A stretch of DNA of 64,000 nt from assembly GCA_034401795.1 (NCBI GenBank), contig CM067369.1, positions 85,073,129-85,137,128 on the forward strand, read 5' to 3'. The notes under the pieces were generated by a model, which did no database searches, was not told where the DNA came from, and saw only the letters and a list, made by a program, of their open reading frames with translations. Position numbers and translations under genes: made by a program. This stretch comes from Chaetoderma sp. LZ-2023a. Its lineage: Eukaryota > Mollusca > Caudofoveata > Chaetodermatida > Chaetodermatidae. This document shows positions 60,226-64,000 of the stretch, piece after piece. Within the stretch, counting starts at the first letter, position 1. Each line of letters opens with the position of its first letter.

Positions 60226-60404
60226 AACATATCTAGAAATAGGCAGGCAAAGCTAGAAATGGCTCCCTCTATACATCTAGGGACTAGCATGTTGACTTGG
60301 ACTATCTTGCAAATGTGAGTGAAGCCGGGATTCTGTAAAAACATGCATTCTTCCCTGAATGACCATAGGCTGTGTGTCCCTAAAGGTCAATGAATGGCCT
60401 CATC

Positions 60405-60640
60405 ATCTAATGTTCAAAATTGTTCAAGAAAATTAGAATCGTCTCATAGAAAATCGCCATTTGTAGAGTAAGAGATTATTATTTTTAATATACCACTGGA
60501 ATGACTGGCATGGTTATTGAGCCAGTCAGTCCAGTGGTAAATTTTCTAAAATATTCCTCTCTTGCTCTGTAAATCGACATTCCTCAAGACCATTGACGAA
60601 GTCATTATTTAAGACAATTTGTATACAAATGGGTTAATTT
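60405..60640. mobile_element. TTAA-family 1 hairpin element
   Basis: AATGTTCAAAATTGTTCAAG, palindrome GACTGGCATGGTTATTGAGC, right end TACAAATGGGTTAA. Confidence 0.7.
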
Positions 60641-60854
60641 CTAAAATATGACAACTTATTAACCATACGCGAGCATCTGTCTCGTAGAAACATCATCATG
60701 TGCAGTGTCTTATGCATGTTTCAATACATACACATTATGGAGAAAACATTTTCCAAATTTAGATCAAGTTTACAACATGTGGCCTGTCCCACTTTCCGGG
60801 GAACTCCACGCTAGGAAGCTCACCATACATGCATGAATGTAGGTAGGAAATAGA

Positions 60855-60955
60855 GGAATTCAGTTTATCGATCAATCATATGATGTCATAATCAACGACA
60901 TCACATGTATGCTGATGTCATAATCAATTATGATATGAATGACAGTAATTTAGTC
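60855..60955 (+). mobile_element. H-family tail interrupted by an inverted-repeat element
   Basis: AATTCAGTTTATCGATCAAT, GATGTCATAATCAATTATGA, GACAGTAATTTAGTC. It resumes at 62500 with TAGTCTATCAAGTTGTACGA, the order seen uninterrupted at 58560-58620. Confidence 0.7.
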
Positions 60956-62499
60956 CAGCACAAATCCTTACCGTTAAATTCTGTGTATATTGTGCACTTT
61001 TTTGCTCAAATTACATGTTATAAAAAGCTACTGCGCACTATATACAAGGATAAATATTTGTCACATTTTTTTTCCTCAGAATTTTTCGTCAGAATCGCAA
61101 AATTCCAAGCTGAAAATGTGATTTTATGGATCGGGAATCAGTCGGGAATAATGATCGCATTCTAACATGTCTATAATGGTACTACCTCAACTGGATCGTT
61201 GAAATGTCTTACTACTGTCTAAATATTGTGTTATACCATTATTAAATACCATATAGTGTTGTAAAATGATCAAATAAACCATCATTCAACTTTTTTACAA
61301 TGCCATTGTTTCCTGTAATTTGTTCTAATTTATATCTATAAAGGGAGGTCTCTTGTCTTCTCAAGCTGAACATAGAGATGTTTAAAATCCATAGATTGCT
61401 ACACAGATACGGACATAAATGTGTTAAAAAAAGAATGATAGAGCCAATGTTTTCCAAGGTGATCTAGCGTTTACTTAGATATAGAATGGAACGTTTTCTA
61501 TGTGCTAAACGGCACGATGTTTTGACCAATCGGCGGGCAGGATGATGATTATGATTGACTGGTTACGGTTAAAGGTCACAGCTGTCAAAGTATGACGAAG
61601 TAACTATGGAAACGAAAGGATGAGAAGAGAAAATCATTTCAAATTGAAGATAATTCAATTTATTTAATAAACAATGCGTGGAATAAACTAGATTATAGCA
61701 CTATATTATAATACATTATTATCATTATTATCATGATGATGATGATATACTATGAATGCTATATTATATAAAATACAATAACACAGTGATACGATGGGAA
61801 ATGTTTGGAATACAATTGATCACTGTCGATTTTGTAAATGTCAGGCGGTCAACTCTACCACCTTTGTTTATTGTACTTCTGACGACGTTAATTCACCCAC
61901 CCCGCCCCACAACCTGACTACACCGCCTGTGAACCGAGTCTTGAAACCACTCATCTACTGCGTATGTGATTGAACAAAATCTCATGGGCTCACCTTTGAT
62001 ATAGTTATCAAAGTAATTACCAGCACTGTTAGAGTGAGCCAAAATGGATTTGAGAGGTTTTTTAAATATTAAAATCAATTTTATTCTCTCAAGTATCAGC
62101 ACACAAAACTCATATTTCATGAATTGAAACAAAATAAATATCCAATTTTTTGTTCTAATGACCATTTATGTTAATGAGCTCTGCTCAAATCAAATTCGGA
62201 TTCTAACCTGTTCTGATGAGAATTATATTTCTATTTTTATATCGTTCAATAAAGTGTAGGCAAATGATATTCCCGTGATTAAACAACAGAGTAACGCACG
62301 CCACAAATAGGATTTTATAAGGAAAGCATAATCGACACGCAGTAAGTAATTGATTTTTTCGTTACCAGTTTTCGTTCACATGTCTCTCAATCTTACTGTG
62401 CGCTAGACCCGAAAACAAGGATTTTTCAGGCCGATTTTGGTCAAATTTAGGGGTGCGCACTATGCACGATAGCGCAATATACATGGAATTTTATGGTAA
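60956..62499. mobile_element. Uncoded inverted-repeat element, 1.54 kb
   Basis: Left TTACCGTTAAATTCTGTGTA (from 60968) pairs with the right end ..TACATGGAATTTTATGGTAA (to 62499). Flanked by TAGTC at 60951-60955 and 62500-62504, a possible 5-bp target duplication, leaving 12 unexplained bases at the left. It interrupts an H-family copy. No transposase seen. Superfamily unknown. Confidence 0.62.
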
Positions 62500-62585
62500 T
62501 AGTCTATCAAGTTGTACGAATTGTATGTTTTTGTATGATGACTGTATTCTGCGGCTGTAGTAGTAGAAACATCCTACAGCTGCAA

Positions 62586-64000
62586 TCAGTCCTTCTTCGC
62601 TTTTGCCCACTGTGTCTTGTCCTCAGCCGAAATCCTTAGCTTCCTCAGTTCCATTCTTGACTTGAGTGTACCAAGTCCTGCTTTCTTGAGGTCACCTCGT
62701 AGCACACTTAGCAGATTTATGCAATGACGTCCTCTCCTGGCTTTGTATTTGCTGGCTCTGAGTAGGGCGAATTCCAAGGCTCTCGGTGCTGATGTCTCTT
62801 CTGGCATCCTTAGCACATGGCCAAACATAGACCATCTTTGCTGGGCGACTTTTACAGACAGCGGCGATGTATTACACATCTTGTATAGTGCATCGTTGGA
62901 AATTATGCTGTCTGTCCATCGGTGTCCAGTGATGGTGTGTAGGTGTTTGTGCTGGCAGGCATTGAGTTTGTCTAGAGCTGCCTGTGGAGCTGCCCAGCTG
63001 TTACAGTTATACAGCATCAAGGATACGCAGGTTGCATTGTACAAATGTAGCCTCTTTATCAAGGGCAACTTTGATCTACGAATCCATAGCTCCCAGAAGG
63101 ACTGCACAGCTATGTTCCCCATGACGCAGCGTGCAGAAATGTCAGCAGTACTGCAAAGCAGTGGGCCCGGGATTTTACTTTTCCTCCATGGTTCGCCGCC
63201 AGCCGTCATTTTCTATAGTTTCATGCTTTGTCGATAGGTATATGTGGGTGAACTCTGTTTTGGATACATTCATAAAGAGATTCTCAATTTTTAGTTTGCT
63301 TGCAGCTATTGGGAGAAGTTCGTCAAGGAGTTTCTTTTCCTCGTCTATGAAGTCCACATCGTCGGCATATTCCATCTCCGGCGGCATGCTCAGTATTGAC
63401 ACTGGGGGGGGTTTGGTCTTGTGGAACTTTCCCGCACAGATTTCAATGCAGCAAGGTAGCAGGTGAAAAGGACCGGAGATAGACCATCTCCCTGTGGGGA
63501 GCCGATTGATGTCTCAAACTCTTCAGACGTTACTGGCTTGACTCGTACTCTCAGCTTGGTGCCTGCAAGCAGTAGTCTCACTAGTCGTAGCTCAACTTCA
63601 TTGCAACTGGCCTGGCATAGTACATCTAGGATCTTTGAGCGTTTAATTGTGTCAAAGGTGCGTGACATGTCAATGCCCATTTCGTGGAAGTCCCAGTGTT
63701 TGGACATGACTACCAACACAAGCATGCATTGAGCCAATACAATGTCTGTGCATGCGGCATAGAGTAACATTGGATAGGATTTTCCATATGTTGTTGAAGA
63801 GCACAATGGGCCGCAGATTGGCTGGGGGCCCAGGTGGCTTCTTCGGCTTGGGTAGTGCGATATGGGTGCCTTGGCCTACAGCGTCGATGGGAAGGTGGTG
63901 CATAAAAGCTGAATTGATTAGGTGCGTGAGCAGTTTTGAGATAATGTCACTTGCATATTTGGATAGGTCATTGCTCATGCTATCAGGTCCAGATGCATGT
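62586..64000 (-). pseudogene. LINE D: non-LTR reverse transcriptase, truncated by the window edge
   Basis: Minus-strand pieces in several frames: THIALPKPKKPPGPPANLRP (63860s), MSRTFDTIKRSKILDVL (motif A region, about 63660), SIGSPQGDGLSPVLFTCYLA (motif B, about 63500), MEYADDVDFIDEEKKL (motif C, about 63370), then the thumb and C-terminus with LMLYNCNSWA, HTITGHRWTD, FGHVLRMPEET and a basic tail to 62586. No RNase H follows, so it is a different type from LINEs A-C, perhaps RTE-like. At least three frameshifts. The endonuclease would lie beyond 64000. Confidence 0.82.

Noticed and set aside
60780-60850. Minus-strand YGELPSVEFPGKWDRPH, slightly PLAT-like
   Set aside because: Closed by a stop shortly after, with no acceptor or donor in phase. 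It adjoins H-family sequence.
61893-62165. 90-codon minus-strand frame
   Set aside because: Within the 60956-62499 inverted-repeat element. Low complexity, no homology recognised.

Overview
This window is animal nuclear DNA. Genes are split into short exons with GT-AG introns, most of the DNA is AT-rich, and almost everything outside the exons is repeats (LINE, DIRS, Penelope, Tc1, hAT, TTAA-flanked hairpin elements, a tRNA-derived SINE, ~150-bp arrays). DIRS, Penelope and RNase H-bearing LINEs together point to a marine invertebrate (mollusc, amphioxus, hemichordate or similar). The sequence alone does not settle the phylum. There are no bacterial features. || Host gene: one gene spans the window on the minus strand. 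I recovered 16 exons, from 59765 down to 5774, joined by eye from splice sites, unbroken reading phase and PLAT (lipoxygenase-homology) fold motifs. They encode about 744 residues of tandem PLAT domains, the layout of LOXHD1 (lipoxygenase homology domain-containing 1). Three-exon PLAT domains (164/87/133 and 170/87/133 bp) alternate with two-exon ones (155/220 and 234/135 bp). Both ends of the gene lie outside the window or were not found. About 2.2 kb of coding sequence is spread over 54 kb because the introns are filled with transposons. || Layout by window coordinate: 1-5217 two tandem LINEs (A, B); 5.8-8.3 kb exons 16-14 with hairpin elements; 10.2-11.8 kb an apparently intact Tc1 transposon; 12.0-14.8 kb a broken XPG/PIN-like nuclease plus CXC gene between 19-bp inverted repeats; 15.7-17.2 kb exons 13-12; 17.2-19.1 kb a hAT-type element inside an older inverted-repeat element; 19.4-20.5 kb a degenerate ~150-bp array; 20.9-22.1 kb exons 11-10; 22.5-35.7 kb DIRS-1, which contains a Penelope element, which contains LINE C; 36.2-37.5 kb two tentative linker exons; 38.4-45.5 kb DIRS-2, complete with inverted termini and internal complementary region; 45.9-49.9 kb arrays and dispersed repeats; 50.0-59.8 kb exons 7-1 with hairpin elements; 61.0-62.5 kb an uncoded inverted-repeat element; 62.6-64.0 kb part of another LINE (D). 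|| The host gene supplies the only cellular function. The rest records several generations of insertion, and in at least six places an older repeat is cut by a younger one, so relative ages can be read directly.
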